Assembly (NCBI RefSeq): GCF_900637185.1
Contig: NZ_LR134352.1
Span: 2,093,501-2,157,500 of the forward strand
Source of the DNA: Nocardia asteroides
GTDB taxonomy: Bacteria > Actinomycetota > Actinomycetes > Mycobacteriales > Mycobacteriaceae
Reading direction: 5' to 3'
Length of the DNA stretch: 64,000 bases
The notes under the pieces were generated by a model, which saw nothing but the letters and a program-made list of their open reading frames with translations, had not been told where the DNA came from and ran no database searches. Every line of letters begins with the position of its first letter. The stretch's first letter is position 1. A program made the translations under genes and the position numbers. Below are positions 8,451 through 18,464 of this stretch, one piece after another.

Positions 8451-10603
8451 CGCTCGGCGGCCAGCCAGACCGCGCTGTTGGCGGCCATGGTCAGGGTGGC
8501 CGAGGCGGGGCGGCCGTGCCAGGGGGTGTCCTCGGCCTGGACCACGCCGAGGTTGCCGATGCCGGAACCGCCGTATTCCTGGGCGTCGGTGTTGAGCACC
8601 TCGCGCCAGGAACCGGTGTGCGGCAGCCCGATCCGGTAGTCCTGCCTGGTCGCGCCGGAGAAGTTGAAGACGCAGGCCACCGCGCTGCCGTCGGAACCCC
8701 AGCGCAGGAAGGCGAAGACGTTGGCCGCGCTGTCGTCGGCCTCGATCCAGGAGTGCCCGCCGGGGGTGGTGTCCTGGGTCCACAGCGCCGGGTGCGCGAC
8801 GTAGGCGCGGTTGAGGTCGGCGACCATCGTCGAGATGCCCTGGTGCAGTGGGTTTTCCAGTTCGTGCCAGTCCAGGCCGCGGTCGTTGTCCCATTCGCGG
8901 AATTGGCCGAACTCCTGGCCCATGAACAGCAGTTGCTTGCCGGGGTGGGCCCACATGTAGGCCAGCAGCGCGCGCACGCCGCTCGCCTTGGCGAAGTCGT
9001 CGCCGGGCATCCGGGTCCACAGCGTGCCCTTGCCGTGCACCACCTCGTCGTGGCTGATCGGCAGCACATAGCTCTCGCTCCAGGCGTAGACCAGCGAGAA
9101 CGTCATCTCGTTGTGGTGCCAGGACCGGTGGATCGGGTCCCGGCCCAGGTAGCCGAGGGTGTCGTGCATCCAGCCCATGTTCCACTTCATGCTGAAGCCG
9201 AGGCCGCCGACGTCGGTGCCGCGGGTGACGCCGGGCCAGGTGGTGGACTCCTCGGCGATGGTGAGCACGCCGGGATAGGCGCGGTGCACGGTGTCGTTGA
9301 GGTCCTGCAGGAAGTCGACGGCTTCCAGGTTCTCCCTGCCGCCGTACACATTCGGTTCCCAGCCGCCCTCGGGGCGGGAGTAGTCCAGGTAGAGCATGGA
9401 GGCCACCGCGTCCACGCGCAGCCCGTCGATGTGGAACTCCTCGATCCAGAACGCGGCGTTGGCCACCAGGAAGTTGCGGACCTCGTTGCGGCCGAAGTCG
9501 AACACGTAGGTGCCCCAGTCGAGTTGCTCACCGCGCCGGGGGTCGGGGTGCTCGTAGAGCGGGGTGCCGTCGAAGCGGGCCAGTGCCCATTCGTCGCGCG
9601 GGAAATGCGCGGGCACCCAGTCCAGCAGCACGCCGATGCCCGCGTCGTGCAGGTGGTCGACGAACCAGCGGAAGTCGTCGGGGGTGCCGAAGCGGGAGGT
9701 CGGCGCGTAGTAGGAGGTGACCTGGTAACCCCAGGACCCGCCGAACGGATGCTCGGCCACCGGCAGCAGTTCGACGTGGGTGAATCCGGTCGCGCGCACG
9801 TATTCGGCCAGCTGGACGGCCAGTTCGCGATAGCCGAGGCCGGGCCGCCAGGAGCCCAGATGCACCTCGTAGACACTCAGCGGGGCACGGGCGGCGTCGG
9901 TCTGCGCGCGCCGGTCCAGCCACGCGCTGTCGGACCACACATGATCGGCGCGGCTGACCACCGACGCGGTGGCGGGCGGTACCTCGGTCGCGAAGGCCAG
10001 CGGGTCGGCGTGATCGACGACGCGGCCGTCGGCGCCGTGCACCCGGTACTTGTAGCGCGTCCCCGGTCCCACACCGGGCACGAACACCTCCCACACCCCC
10101 GAGGTGCCGAGCGCGCGCATCGGCGCCGACGTGCCGCTCCAGTGGTCGAAGTCGCCGAACACGGTGACGCCGCGGGCATTCGGCGCCCACACCGCGAACG
10201 AGGTGCCCTCGACATCGCCGTCGAGGGTGGTGTAGCGGCGCGGGTGCGCGCCCAGGACCTCCCACAGCCGGGTGTGGCGGCCCTCGCCGATGAGGTGCAG
10301 GTCGAATTCGCCGACCGTGGGCAGGAAGCGGTAGCCGTCGGCGGTGACCACCGTCTGGCCGCCGGGGTAGGCGGTGCGGACGCGGTAGTCGTCGATCTCC
10401 GGATATGGCAGCACCGCGGCGAACACGCCGTGCCCCAGCGACTTCAGCGGATGCTCGGTGTCGCCGACCAGCACGGCGACCGTCTCGGCGTGCGGGCGCA
10501 GTACCCGGACCGCGGTGCCGTCGTGCTGGGGGTGCGCGCCGAGCACGGTGTGCGGATCGGGATGGGTGCCCGCCGCCAGCAGCATCAGATCGCGCCGCTT
10601 CAT
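8447..10603 (-). CDS. glgB: 1,4-alpha-glucan branching enzyme
   Basis: The 718-aa GH13 enzyme introduces alpha-1,6 branches into alpha-glucan. It has N-terminal carbohydrate-binding modules (about 1-220) and a (beta/alpha)8 domain with catalytic Asp398 ([12 protein letters not shown]), Glu451 (TIAEES) and Asp519 ([11 protein letters not shown]). The frame stays open upstream, but the ATG at 10603 yields [18 protein letters not shown], matching the family start. The glgE stop and the glgB start overlap as TGATG, so translation is probably coupled. Substrate supply is GlgE, encoded just upstream. Confidence 0.95.
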   Translation of the reverse strand: MKRRDLMLLAAGTHPDPHTVLGAHPQHDGTAVRVLRPHAETVAVLVGDTEHPLKSLGHGVFAAVLPYPEIDDYRVRTAYPGGQTVVTADGYRFLPTVGEFDLHLIGEGRHTRLWEVLGAHPRRYTTLDGDVEGTSFAVWAPNARGVTVFGDFDHWSGTSAPMRALGTSGVWEVFVPGVGPGTRYKYRVHGADGRVVDHADPLAFATEVPPATASVVSRADHVWSDSAWLDRRAQTDAARAPLSVYEVHLGSWRPGLGYRELAVQLAEYVRATGFTHVELLPVAEHPFGGSWGYQVTSYYAPTSRFGTPDDFRWFVDHLHDAGIGVLLDWVPAHFPRDEWALARFDGTPLYEHPDPRRGEQLDWGTYVFDFGRNEVRNFLVANAAFWIEEFHIDGLRVDAVASMLYLDYSRPEGGWEPNVYGGRENLEAVDFLQDLNDTVHRAYPGVLTIAEESTTWPGVTRGTDVGGLGFSMKWNMGWMHDTLGYLGRDPIHRSWHHNEMTFSLVYAWSESYVLPISHDEVVHGKGTLWTRMPGDDFAKASGVRALLAYMWAHPGKQLLFMGQEFGQFREWDNDRGLDWHELENPLHQGISTMVADLNRAYVAHPALWTQDTTPGGHSWIEADDSAANVFAFLRWGSDGSAVACVFNFSGATRQDYRIGLPHTGSWREVLNTDAQEYGGSGIGNLGVVQAEDTPWHGRPASATLTMAANSAVWLAAER

Positions 10604-12603
10604 CAGAAGGACCTGCGGTAGGCCAGCGGTGCCCTGGCCGCGGCCGGGACGGTGGGTAGCGCCAGGATGTGGGCGGCCGCGCGGGACGGATCCAGGCGCA
10701 CGAAATTGTGCTGGCCCCAGTGGTATTCCTCGCCGCTGACCTCGTCGAAGACCACCGGGTGGTCGTGCCACTCACGGCCGATCGCGGGCAGGTCGAGGGA
10801 GATGTGGCCCTGCTCGGCGCCGTAGGGATTCAGGTTGACGATCACCAGCACGGCGTCGCCGGACACCGGATCGAACTTGGAGTAGGCCAGCAGCGCGTCG
10901 TTGTCGACCTGGTGGAAGTGGATGCAGCGCAACTGCTGCAGCGCCGGATGCGCGCGGCGGATCTCGTTGAGCCGGGTCAGCCACGGCTCCAGCGACTCGC
11001 CGCGGGCCAGCGCGCCGGCGAAATCGCGGGGCCGCAGTTCGTATTTCTCCGAATCCAGGTATTCCTCGCTGCCGGGGCGGACCGCCTCGTGCTCGAACAG
11101 CTCGTAGCCGGAGTACACGCCCCAGGTGGGGGCGAGGGTCGCGGCGAGCACCGCGCGCACGGCGAACATGCCGGGCCCGCCGTGCTGGAGGCTTTCGTGC
11201 AGGATGTCGGGGGTGTTGACGAACAAGTTGGGCCTGGCCTCGTCGGCCTTGGCTGCCAGTTCGTTGCCGAACTCGGTGAGCTCCCACTTGTACACGCGCC
11301 AGGTGAAATACGTGTACGACTGGCTGAATCCGCGCCGCGCCAGGCCGTAGAGCCGGGCCGGGCGGGTGAACGCCTCGGACAGGAAGATCACGTCGGGATC
11401 GGTGCGGCGCACCTGCGCGATCAGCCACTCCCAGAAGTCGGCGGGCTTGGTGTGGGGATTGTCGACGCGGAAGATGGTGACGCCCAGGCCGATCCAGTGC
11501 CGCACCACCCGCAGGACCTCGGCGTAGAGACCGTCGGGGTCGTTGTCGAAGTTGACCGGGTAGATGTCCTGGTACTTCTTCGGCGGGTTCTCGGCGAAGG
11601 CGATGGTGCCGTCGGGCAGGGTGGTGAACCACTCCGGGTGCGCGCGCACCCACGGATGGTCGGGGGCGCACTGCAGGGCCAGATCGAGTGCCACTTCCAG
11701 GCCGAGTTCGCCTGCGGCGGTGACGAAGTCGGCGAAATCGGCCTCGGTGCCGAGCTCGGGATGGGTGGCGTCGTGACCGCCCTCGGCCGAACCGATCGCC
11801 CACGGTGACCCGACGTCGCCGGGCTCGGTGGTGAGCGCGTTGTTGCGGCCCTTGCGGTTGATCTCGCCGACCGGGTGGATCGGCGGCAGGTACACCACGT
11901 CGAACCCCATGCCCGCGATCCGGGGCAGTTCCTTGGCCGCGGTGGCGAAGGTGCCGTGCACCGGGACCCCGTCGGCGTCGCGGCCGCCGGTCGAGCGGGG
12001 GAAGAACTCGTACCACGAGCCCACCAGGGCGCGGCGGCGCTCGACGAGCACCGAGTGCTGGGTGCCGCGGGTGACCATCTCGCGCAGCGGGGTCGCGCGC
12101 AGGATCTCGGCGACCTCCGCGCTGAACGCGGGGGCGACGCGGGCCGGGAGCTGCTCGTCGGAGCGCAGGGCGGCCGCGGCCGCGCGGAGCCGTTCGAACT
12201 GCTTCTTCGGGACGGCCTGGGCGGCGCGCTCGAACAGGGTGGCGCCGATCTCGAGGTCGTTGGCCAGATCGGCGGCGCTCTGGCCGACGCCGAGTTTGGC
12301 CTCGACGGCCGAACGCCAGGTGGCGAGCGGGTCGCTCCAGCCTTCCACGCGGAAGGTCCAGACGCCGGGGGCGTTGGGGGTGAAGACGGCGTTGAAGACG
12401 TCGGGCTCGTAGTCCGGTGTCATCCGGATGCGGGTGATCCGCGAGGAGCCGGGTGCCCGGACCGCCAGCGTCGCGGCCACGGCGTCGTGGCCCTCGCGCC
12501 ACACCACGGCACGGACGGGAAACACCTCGCCGACGGCAGCCTTGGCCGGGCGTCCGCCGGGGATGGACGGTGCGATGTCATCGATGGCAATCCGGCCGGT
12601 CAC
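10603..12603 (-). CDS. glgE: Alpha-1,4-glucan:maltose-1-phosphate maltosyltransferase
   Basis: The 666-aa GH13_3 enzyme adds maltosyl units from maltose-1-phosphate to alpha-1,4-glucan. Catalytic residues are Asp381 in [10 protein letters not shown], Glu410 in FLSEAF and Asp near 468 in [10 protein letters not shown]. The N-terminal domain (about 1-200) mediates dimerisation. In mycobacteria GlgE is the main capsular and cytosolic glucan polymerase. It forms an operon with glgB. The TreS/Pep2 or GlgM enzymes that make maltose-1-phosphate are not in this window. The GTG start is preceded by a leaderless-type -10. Confidence 0.95.
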   Translation of the reverse strand: MTGRIAIDDIAPSIPGGRPAKAAVGEVFPVRAVVWREGHDAVAATLAVRAPGSSRITRIRMTPDYEPDVFNAVFTPNAPGVWTFRVEGWSDPLATWRSAVEAKLGVGQSAADLANDLEIGATLFERAAQAVPKKQFERLRAAAAALRSDEQLPARVAPAFSAEVAEILRATPLREMVTRGTQHSVLVERRRALVGSWYEFFPRSTGGRDADGVPVHGTFATAAKELPRIAGMGFDVVYLPPIHPVGEINRKGRNNALTTEPGDVGSPWAIGSAEGGHDATHPELGTEADFADFVTAAGELGLEVALDLALQCAPDHPWVRAHPEWFTTLPDGTIAFAENPPKKYQDIYPVNFDNDPDGLYAEVLRVVRHWIGLGVTIFRVDNPHTKPADFWEWLIAQVRRTDPDVIFLSEAFTRPARLYGLARRGFSQSYTYFTWRVYKWELTEFGNELAAKADEARPNLFVNTPDILHESLQHGGPGMFAVRAVLAATLAPTWGVYSGYELFEHEAVRPGSEEYLDSEKYELRPRDFAGALARGESLEPWLTRLNEIRRAHPALQQLRCIHFHQVDNDALLAYSKFDPVSGDAVLVIVNLNPYGAEQGHISLDLPAIGREWHDHPVVFDEVSGEEYHWGQHNFVRLDPSRAAAHILALPTVPAAARAPLAYRRSF

Positions 12604-12609
12604 CTGGCC

Positions 12610-12615
12610 AACCTA
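12610..12615 (-). promoter_or_regulatory. -10 element (TAGGTT) of the glgE-glgB operon
   Basis: On the minus strand TAGGTT lies 6 nt before the GTG at 12603. No Shine-Dalgarno sequence is visible, which predicts a leaderless operon mRNA. Confidence 0.6.
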
Positions 12616-12765
12616 CTGCATTTCCGCGGTCCGGGCGGGGAGGGCCGCGGTGCGGTGGAACCGCTCGGTGGGCGTCGGCGGTCGCGCGCGACCGAGATCG
12701 CGGCGAGGACGTGGCCAGCGGATTCGGGGGTCGGGGGCGGGCGATCGCCGGTGCGCGGCGGCGGT

Positions 12766-13356
12766 TCAGCCGGCGCGCAGACCGGCGAGCAGGCGGTCGA
12801 GTGCCGCGATGGTGGCGGGCAGGGCGTCCGGGTCGGTGGTGGTGGCGAGCCAGAGGGCCGCCTCGTTCATGGCGCCGGAGAGCAGCTGGGTGAGGGGCGC
12901 CACGGGCTGGGGCGCCAGGATGCCCGCGGCGACCAGCGCGTCCAGCGCCTCGTGCAGGTGCCGGGCCGCATTGGCCTCGTCCAGGGCGCGCCACTCGTGC
13001 CAGCCCAGGACCGCGGGGCCGTCGATCAGCATGATCCGCTGGACCCGGGGATCGGCGCTGGCGCGCAGGAACGCGGCGCAGCCCGCGGTGAGCTGCGTCC
13101 AGGGGTCGGGCTCGGCGTCGGCGGCCGCCGCGACCTGGTCGCCGACCTCCTGCTGCACCTGGGTGAGGACCTCGCGGAACATGTCGGCCTTGCTGTCGAA
13201 GTGGTGGTACAGCGCCCCCTTGGTGACGCCGGAGGCCGCCACGATCTCCGACAGGCCAACGGCCGCATAGCCTTTCGCGGCGAACAGGCGCCTGCTCTGC
13301 GCCAGCAGCAACCGTCGCGTCTCCTCGCGCTGCTGGGTGCGCGCCGTCGATGCCAT
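12766..13356 (-). CDS. TetR-family transcriptional regulator of the adjacent VOC gene
   Basis: The 196-aa repressor has an N-terminal helix-turn-helix ([20 protein letters not shown], about 35-54) and an all-helical ligand domain. The ATG at 13356 has a strong AGGAGG 7 nt upstream. It is divergent from a VOC-family gene. Two palindromic operators lie in the 79-bp gap (13374-13423), so it very probably represses itself and that gene. The pair is inserted between glgE and glgP, which are adjacent in mycobacteria. The inducer is unknown. Confidence 0.88.
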   Translation of the reverse strand: MASTARTQQREETRRLLLAQSRRLFAAKGYAAVGLSEIVAASGVTKGALYHHFDSKADMFREVLTQVQQEVGDQVAAAADAEPDPWTQLTAGCAAFLRASADPRVQRIMLIDGPAVLGWHEWRALDEANAARHLHEALDALVAAGILAPQPVAPLTQLLSGAMNEAALWLATTTDPDALPATIAALDRLLAGLRAG

Positions 13357-13373
13357 CGCCCGTCCTCCTGTTG

Positions 13374-13423
13374 ACCTACCGTCGGTATGTGAACTATCGT
13401 ACGACACATACCATCGGTATGTG
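13374..13423. promoter_or_regulatory. Twin TetR operators between tetR and the VOC gene
   Basis: Operator 2 (13405-13423) is a perfect palindrome CACATACC-ATC-GGTATGTG. Operator 1 (13374-13390) is ACCTACC-GTC-GGTATGT with one mismatch. Their centres are 32 bp apart, about three helical turns, so two dimers could sit on one face. Both lie between the divergent start codons. Confidence 0.88.
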
Positions 13424-13435
13424 AAAGGGAATGTC

Positions 13436-13861
13436 ATGGCGCTGAGCAGCTTCTACCCCGTACTCGCCACCTCCGAGATCGCGGCATCGCGCGACTTCTA
13501 CACGCGCTGGTTCGGCTTCGAGATCACCTTCGAAGCGGACTGGTACGTGAGCCTGCGCCGCCCGGGCCGCGACGGTGAACCCGCCTACGAACTGGCCCTG
13601 CTCGACCCCACGCACCCGACCATCCCGGCCGGTTTCGGCAAACCGGTCCAGGGCCTGGTGCTGAACTTCGAGGTCGACGACGTGGACGCGGAATGGGCCC
13701 GCCTGGTCGAAGCAGGCGGACTCCAGGCCGAACTGACCCTGCGGACGGAGGACTTCGGCCAGCGGCATTTCATCGTCGCCGACCCCGCCGGTGTGCTGGT
13801 CGATGTCATCACCGAGGTCCCGCCCAGCGCGGAATTCGCCGACCGGTTCACGGCCGGCTGA
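13436..13861 (+). CDS. VOC-family (glyoxalase/bleomycin-resistance-like) protein
   Basis: The 141-aa protein has two beta-alpha-beta-beta-beta repeats: [19 protein letters not shown] at the start, then [19 protein letters not shown] and [18 protein letters not shown] proteins include glyoxalases, dioxygenases and drug-binding proteins; the substrate cannot be told from sequence. GAAAGGGA precedes the ATG at 13436. Its promoter region is overlaid by the two TetR operators, so it is probably inducible and may detoxify or sequester the TetR ligand. Confidence 0.82.
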   Translation: MALSSFYPVLATSEIAASRDFYTRWFGFEITFEADWYVSLRRPGRDGEPAYELALLDPTHPTIPAGFGKPVQGLVLNFEVDDVDAEWARLVEAGGLQAELTLRTEDFGQRHFIVADPAGVLVDVITEVPPSAEFADRFTAG

Positions 13862-13885
13862 CACGCGGACCGGCGCCACACTCGG

Positions 13886-13891
13886 TACTGT
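13886..13891 (+). promoter_or_regulatory. -10 element (TACTGT) of glgP
   Basis: TACTGT lies 7 nt before the GTG at 13899 and no ribosome-binding site is present, pointing to a leaderless glgP transcript separate from the TetR-controlled VOC gene. Confidence 0.6.
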
Positions 13892-13898
13892 TTGCCGG

Positions 13899-16469
13899 GT
13901 GAAGGCACTTCGTCGGTTCACTGTCCGTGCCCATCTGCCGGAGCGGCTCGCCGCGCTGGGCGAACTCTCGACGAATCTGCGGTGGTCGTGGCACGGCCCG
14001 ACGCAGGATCTGTTCGCCGAGCTCGACCCGGGTCTGTGGCGCGCGGTCGGCCAGGACCCGGTGCGGATGCTGGGGGAGGTGCCCGCCGAGCGCCTCGACG
14101 CGCTCGCCACGGACCCGGACTACACCGCCCGCGTCGACGCCGCGGCCGCCGGTCTGCGCGACTATCTCGCCCGCCCCCGCTGGTTCCAGGAGCAGACCGG
14201 GACCGACGTCGCCGGGATCGCCTACTTCTCGATGGAGTTCGGTGTCACCGAGGTGCTGCCGAACTACTCGGGCGGTCTGGGCATCCTGGCCGGTGACCAC
14301 CTCAAGGCGGCCTCGGATCTGGGGCTGCCGCTGATCGGTGTCGGGCTGCTGTACCGCTCCGGCTATTTCCGGCAGTCGCTGTCGGCCGACGGCTGGCAGA
14401 TGGAGCACTACCCCGCGCTCGACCCGCAGGGGCTGCCGCTGCGGCTGCTCACCAGCGACGGGTCGCCCGTGCTGATCCACGTGGGTATGCCCGAGGGGCG
14501 GGTGCTGCGGGCCCGGGTGTGGATCGCCCAGGTGGGCCGGATTCCGTTGTTGCTGCTGGATTCCGACATCGCCGAGAACGACCCCGAGCTGCGCGCGGTC
14601 ACCGACCGGCTCTACGGCGGCGACCAGGACCACCGGATCAAGCAGGAGATCCTGGCCGGTATCGGTGGTGTCCGCGCGGTCCGTGCCTACACCCGCGCGC
14701 ACGGGCTGCCCGATCCCGATGTGTTCCATATGAACGAGGGCCACGCGGGTTTCCTCGGGGTGGAGCGGATTCGCGAATTCGTCGCGGACGGACTGGATTT
14801 CGACACCGCGCTGGCCGCGGTGCGGGCGGGCACGGTGTTCACCACGCACACGCCGGTCCCCGCCGGGATCGACCGGTTCCCGATGCCGCTGGTGCGCCGC
14901 TACTTCGGCGGCGCGCACGGGGAATCCGAATCCGCGCTGCTGCCGGGACTTTCCGTCGACCGGATCCTGGCCTTCGGCCGGGAGTCCGATCCCTCGGTGT
15001 TCAACATGGCGCACATGGGACTGCGGATGGCCCAGCGCGCCAACGGTGTGTCGAAGCTGCACGGCGAGGTCAGCCGGGACATGTTCGCCGGGCTGTGGCC
15101 GGGCTTCGATGCGGCCGAGGTGCCGATCGGGTCGGTCACCAACGGCGTGCACGCGCCCACCTGGGCGGCGCGGGAATGGCTGGACAAGGCGCGCGAGCTG
15201 GTCGGGCCGGAGCTGGTGGAGGAGGCGCGAGGCTGGGAGAAGCTCAGCGATGTCGACCTCGGGCAGCTGTGGTCCACCCGCAACACCCTGCGCGGCGTGC
15301 TGATCGAGGAGATCCGCCGCAGACTGCGCGAGTCGTGGCATCAGCGCGGGGCGGCCGACGCCGAACTGGGCTGGATCGACGACGTCTTCGACCCCGACGT
15401 GCTCACCGTCGGCTTCGCCCGCCGCGTGCCCACCTACAAGCGCCTGACGCTGATGCTGCGCGACCCCGACCGGCTGCGCGCGTTGCTGCTCGATCCCGAG
15501 CGACCGGTGCAGCTGGTGGTCGCGGGCAAGAGCCACCCCGCCGACGACGGTGGCAAGGCGCTGATCCAGCAGGTCGTGCGCTTCGCCGACGACGCGGCGG
15601 TGCGCCATCGCATCGTCTTCCTGCCCGACTACGACATGTCGATGGCCCGCTATCTGTACTGGGGTTGCGATGTGTGGCTGAACAATCCGCTGCGCCCGCT
15701 CGAGGCGTGCGGCACCTCCGGCATGAAGTCCGCGCTCAACGGCGGGCTCAACCTGTCCATCAAGGACGGCTGGTGGGACGAGATGTTCGACGGCCAGAAC
15801 GGCTGGGCCATCCCCACCGCCGACGGTGTGCGCGACGAGCACCGCCGCGACGACCTGGAGGCGTCGGCGCTGTACGAACTCGTCGAGCGCACTGTCGCGC
15901 CGCGCTTCTACGACCGCGACGCGGCCGGTGTCCCGGTCCGCTGGACCGAGATGGTGCGCCACACCCTGCAGACCACCAGCCCGAAGGTGCTGGCTTCGCG
16001 GATGGTGCGCGACTACGCCGAGCAGTACTACGGTCCGGCGGCCGCCGCGTTCGGCCGGGTGACCGCCGACAAGTTCGCCGGCGCCGCCCAGGTCGCCGAG
16101 TACCGCAAGCGGGTCGACGCGGCCTGGCCCGCGGTGCGGGTCGCACAGGTCGACAGCTCCGGACTGCCCGACACCCCGGTGATCGGCGCCGAACTGGCGT
16201 TGCGCGCGCGGGTCGAGCTCGGTGGGCTGGCGCCCGCGGACGTGGTGGTGCAGGCGGTGCTGGGCCGGGTGTCGCCGGCCGACGACCTGTCCGACACCAC
16301 CACCGTCGAGATGGCCCACACCGGCACCGACGAGGGCACCGAGGTGTACGAGGTGCGTTCGCCGGTGCCGCTCAGCGGTGCGGTCGGCTACACCGTGCGG
16401 GTGCTGCCGCGCAACGCGCTGCTCGCCTCGGACGCCGAGCTGGGGCTGGTGGCGGTCGCCGGGGCGTGA
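13899..16469 (+). CDS. glgP: Alpha-glucan (glycogen) phosphorylase
   Basis: The 856-aa GT35 enzyme releases glucose-1-phosphate from alpha-1,4-glucan. The pyridoxal-phosphate lysine lies in GTSGMKSALNGGLNLSI, and the substrate-site block HMNEGHAGFLGVERIRE is present. Length and layout match the short actinobacterial form (Rv1328, 863 aa). The frame stays open upstream through the VOC gene, but the GTG at 13899 gives the conserved VKALRRFTVRAHLPERL start and has its own -10. It acts opposite to GlgE/GlgB, which are divergently encoded. Confidence 0.94.
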   Translation: MKALRRFTVRAHLPERLAALGELSTNLRWSWHGPTQDLFAELDPGLWRAVGQDPVRMLGEVPAERLDALATDPDYTARVDAAAAGLRDYLARPRWFQEQTGTDVAGIAYFSMEFGVTEVLPNYSGGLGILAGDHLKAASDLGLPLIGVGLLYRSGYFRQSLSADGWQMEHYPALDPQGLPLRLLTSDGSPVLIHVGMPEGRVLRARVWIAQVGRIPLLLLDSDIAENDPELRAVTDRLYGGDQDHRIKQEILAGIGGVRAVRAYTRAHGLPDPDVFHMNEGHAGFLGVERIREFVADGLDFDTALAAVRAGTVFTTHTPVPAGIDRFPMPLVRRYFGGAHGESESALLPGLSVDRILAFGRESDPSVFNMAHMGLRMAQRANGVSKLHGEVSRDMFAGLWPGFDAAEVPIGSVTNGVHAPTWAAREWLDKARELVGPELVEEARGWEKLSDVDLGQLWSTRNTLRGVLIEEIRRRLRESWHQRGAADAELGWIDDVFDPDVLTVGFARRVPTYKRLTLMLRDPDRLRALLLDPERPVQLVVAGKSHPADDGGKALIQQVVRFADDAAVRHRIVFLPDYDMSMARYLYWGCDVWLNNPLRPLEACGTSGMKSALNGGLNLSIKDGWWDEMFDGQNGWAIPTADGVRDEHRRDDLEASALYELVERTVAPRFYDRDAAGVPVRWTEMVRHTLQTTSPKVLASRMVRDYAEQYYGPAAAAFGRVTADKFAGAAQVAEYRKRVDAAWPAVRVAQVDSSGLPDTPVIGAELALRARVELGGLAPADVVVQAVLGRVSPADDLSDTTTVEMAHTGTDEGTEVYEVRSPVPLSGAVGYTVRVLPRNALLASDAELGLVAVAGA

Positions 16470-16569
16470 TCCGGGCGATCGGGACACGGATGGCGGGTTG
16501 TTCGATTCAGTGAACTTTCCGCTACCGTTCCGGGGCATCCTTCTTCTCTGAAACGCGGACTGGAGTGTC

Positions 16570-17931
16570 ATGGCCAGCGATGTCGTAACCCGCGCCCGAC
16601 GGCGCGTCGACGGATACTTCGGTGTCACGTCGAGCGGGTCCACCTTCAAGCGCGAGGCGATGGCGGGCACGATCACGTTCCTGGCGATGTCCTATGTGCT
16701 GGCGGTGAATCCGTCGATCCTCGGCGACGAGGGCGCGCTGGGCGACAAGGGCATTCCGATGCAGGCGGTGTTCACCGCCACCGCGGTGGCCGCGATCTTC
16801 GGCACGCTGGTCATGGGCATCTGGGCGAAGTACCCGATCGCGCTCGCGCCGGGCATGGGCCTCAACGCGTTCTTCGCCTACACCGTGGTGCTCAGCATGG
16901 GTATCCCGTGGCAGGTCGCCCTGTCGGGGACCCTGCTGTCGGGCATCATCTTCTTCATCCTGGCGATCACCAAGGTCCGCGAGCGCATCCTCAACGCCAT
17001 TCCATTGCAGATGAAGTTCGCCGTCGGCGCGGGCATCGGCCTGTTCGTGGCGTTCCTCGGGCTCAAGAACGCCGGCATCGTGGTCAACAGCGACGCCACC
17101 CTGGTCACCCTCGGCGATTTCACCAAGGGCACCACGCTGCTGGCGCTGTTCGGGCTGGCGGTGACGGTGACCTTCCTGGTGGTCGGCTGGCACGGCGCGG
17201 TGCTCTACGGCATCGTCGCGACCACGATCCTGGGCATGGTGACCGGGCTCGTCGGCATCCCCGACGGCATCGCCGAACTGCCCAAGGGCCTGGATCAGAC
17301 CTTCGGCCAGGCGATCATCCACCTGCCGGACGCGTTCACCGGGCAGATGATCGTGGTGGTCCTCACCATGCTGTTCGTCGACTTCTTCGACGCCTCGGGC
17401 ACGCTGATCGGCGTCGCCAACCAGGCGGGTCTGCTCAACAAGGACGGCACGCTGGCGCGGGCGCGCAGCGCGATGGCGGCCGACTCGGTCGGCACCACGG
17501 CGGGCGCGATCATCGGTACCTCCACCACCACGGCCTATGTGGAATCGACCGCGGGTGTGTCGGCGGGCGGCCGGACCGGTGTCACCGCGGTGACCACGGC
17601 GGGCTGGTTCGTGGTCGCGATGTTCTGCTATCCGATCTTCTCGGTGATCGCCGGTTCGGCCGAGGTGACAGCGCCCGCGCTGATCGTGGTCGGCGTGCTG
17701 ATGGCGCGCTCGCTGGGCGAGATCGACTGGCAGCACCTCGAATACTCGGTGCCCGCGTTCCTCACCGTGATCATGATGCCGCTGACCTATTCGATCGCGA
17801 ACGGCCTGGCCATGGGCATGATCTTCTACCCGGTGGTGATGGTGGCGCGGGGCCGGATCAAGGAAGTGCACCCGGCCATGTGGGCGCTGATGGTGCTGTT
17901 CCTCGCGTACTTCTTCTTCTTGGTCGAGTAG
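16570..17931 (+). CDS. AzgA-type purine (adenine/guanine/hypoxanthine) permease, NCS2 family
   Basis: The 453-aa protein has about 12-14 membrane segments. Hallmarks of the AzgA branch are GTITFLAMSYVLAVNPSIL near residue 35, the ALAPGMGLNAFFAYTVV substrate motif, LFVDFFDASGTLIGVANQAG and GTSTTTAYVESTAGVSAGGR. It should import purine bases by proton symport. GGAG precedes the ATG by about 6 nt. No riboswitch was recognised in the 100-bp upstream gap. Confidence 0.9.
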   Translation: MASDVVTRARRRVDGYFGVTSSGSTFKREAMAGTITFLAMSYVLAVNPSILGDEGALGDKGIPMQAVFTATAVAAIFGTLVMGIWAKYPIALAPGMGLNAFFAYTVVLSMGIPWQVALSGTLLSGIIFFILAITKVRERILNAIPLQMKFAVGAGIGLFVAFLGLKNAGIVVNSDATLVTLGDFTKGTTLLALFGLAVTVTFLVVGWHGAVLYGIVATTILGMVTGLVGIPDGIAELPKGLDQTFGQAIIHLPDAFTGQMIVVVLTMLFVDFFDASGTLIGVANQAGLLNKDGTLARARSAMAADSVGTTAGAIIGTSTTTAYVESTAGVSAGGRTGVTAVTTAGWFVVAMFCYPIFSVIAGSAEVTAPALIVVGVLMARSLGEIDWQHLEYSVPAFLTVIMMPLTYSIANGLAMGMIFYPVVMVARGRIKEVHPAMWALMVLFLAYFFFLVE

Positions 17932-17953
17932 GTGTTCGTCCCGTAGGTGTGCC

Positions 17954-17977
17954 TATACTTAGGCTAGCCTAGCCAAG
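17954..17977 (+). promoter_or_regulatory. Possible IdeR/DtxR iron box over a -10 element
   Basis: TTAGGCTAGCCTAGCCAAG (17959-17977) matches the 19-bp DtxR/IdeR consensus TTAGGTTAGGCTAACCTAA at 14 of 19 positions. A TATACT -10-like hexamer (17954-17959) abuts it. The MTB12-like gene starts at 17996 after AGGAG. IdeR bound here would block the promoter in iron-replete cells. Inferred from sequence only. Confidence 0.55.
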
Positions 17978-17995
17978 CTTGAAGGAGATTTACCT

Positions 17996-18409
17996 ATGAA
18001 GCGCTCGCTCGTCGCCGCGTCGATGGCGGTTGCCACCATCTTCGCTCCGGTCACCGCCGCTGTCGTCGCCACCGCGCCCGCCGCGATCGCGGCCCCGGCC
18101 ACCCCGTCGGCCGGTGAGCTGCAGGGCAAGCTGCAGGCGGCCATGAACGGCTCCTCCGCCGAGCTCGAGTCCGGCAATGCCGGCAGCCTGGCCGTTGTCC
18201 GCGACACCGTCAACCGCATCCCGGGCTACAGCTGGGACGTCTCCGGTCCGGTGACCGTCGACGGCGACACCCTGTCGGCCACCCTGAACAGCCGCCTGGG
18301 CGACTACGCCTTCCCGATCCCGGTGACCTGGAAGAACATCGACGGCACCTGGAAGCTGTCGCAGGAGTCGGAGAGCACGCTGGTCAGCTACGCCACCATG
18401 GCGTGGTGA
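17996..18409 (+). CDS. Secreted low-molecular-weight MTB12-like protein
   Basis: The 137-aa preprotein has a Sec signal peptide with likely cleavage near residue 33 (AIAA/PAT). The mature part of about 104 aa resembles the mycobacterial MTB12/CFP-2 family, an NTF2-like fold (DNRIPGYSWDVSGPVTVDG-type segment, then FPIPVTWKNIDGTWKLS). These are abundant exported antigens of unknown function. AGGAG sits 9 nt before the ATG. A possible iron box overlaps the promoter, so expression may rise in iron limitation. Confidence 0.82.
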   Translation: MKRSLVAASMAVATIFAPVTAAVVATAPAAIAAPATPSAGELQGKLQAAMNGSSAELESGNAGSLAVVRDTVNRIPGYSWDVSGPVTVDGDTLSATLNSRLGDYAFPIPVTWKNIDGTWKLSQESESTLVSYATMAW

Positions 18410-18421
18410 GCTGAGAGATTC

Positions 18422-18455
18422 CGTGCGGGGGTCGCCTTCTGGCGACCCCCGCACG
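18422..18455. terminator. Shared terminator hairpin
   Basis: A perfect 15-bp stem (18422-18436 with 18441-18455) and TTCT loop lies between the converging MTB12-like gene and the small secreted-protein gene. It can serve both. Confidence 0.9.
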
Positions 18456-18464
18456 TTGTCTTCG

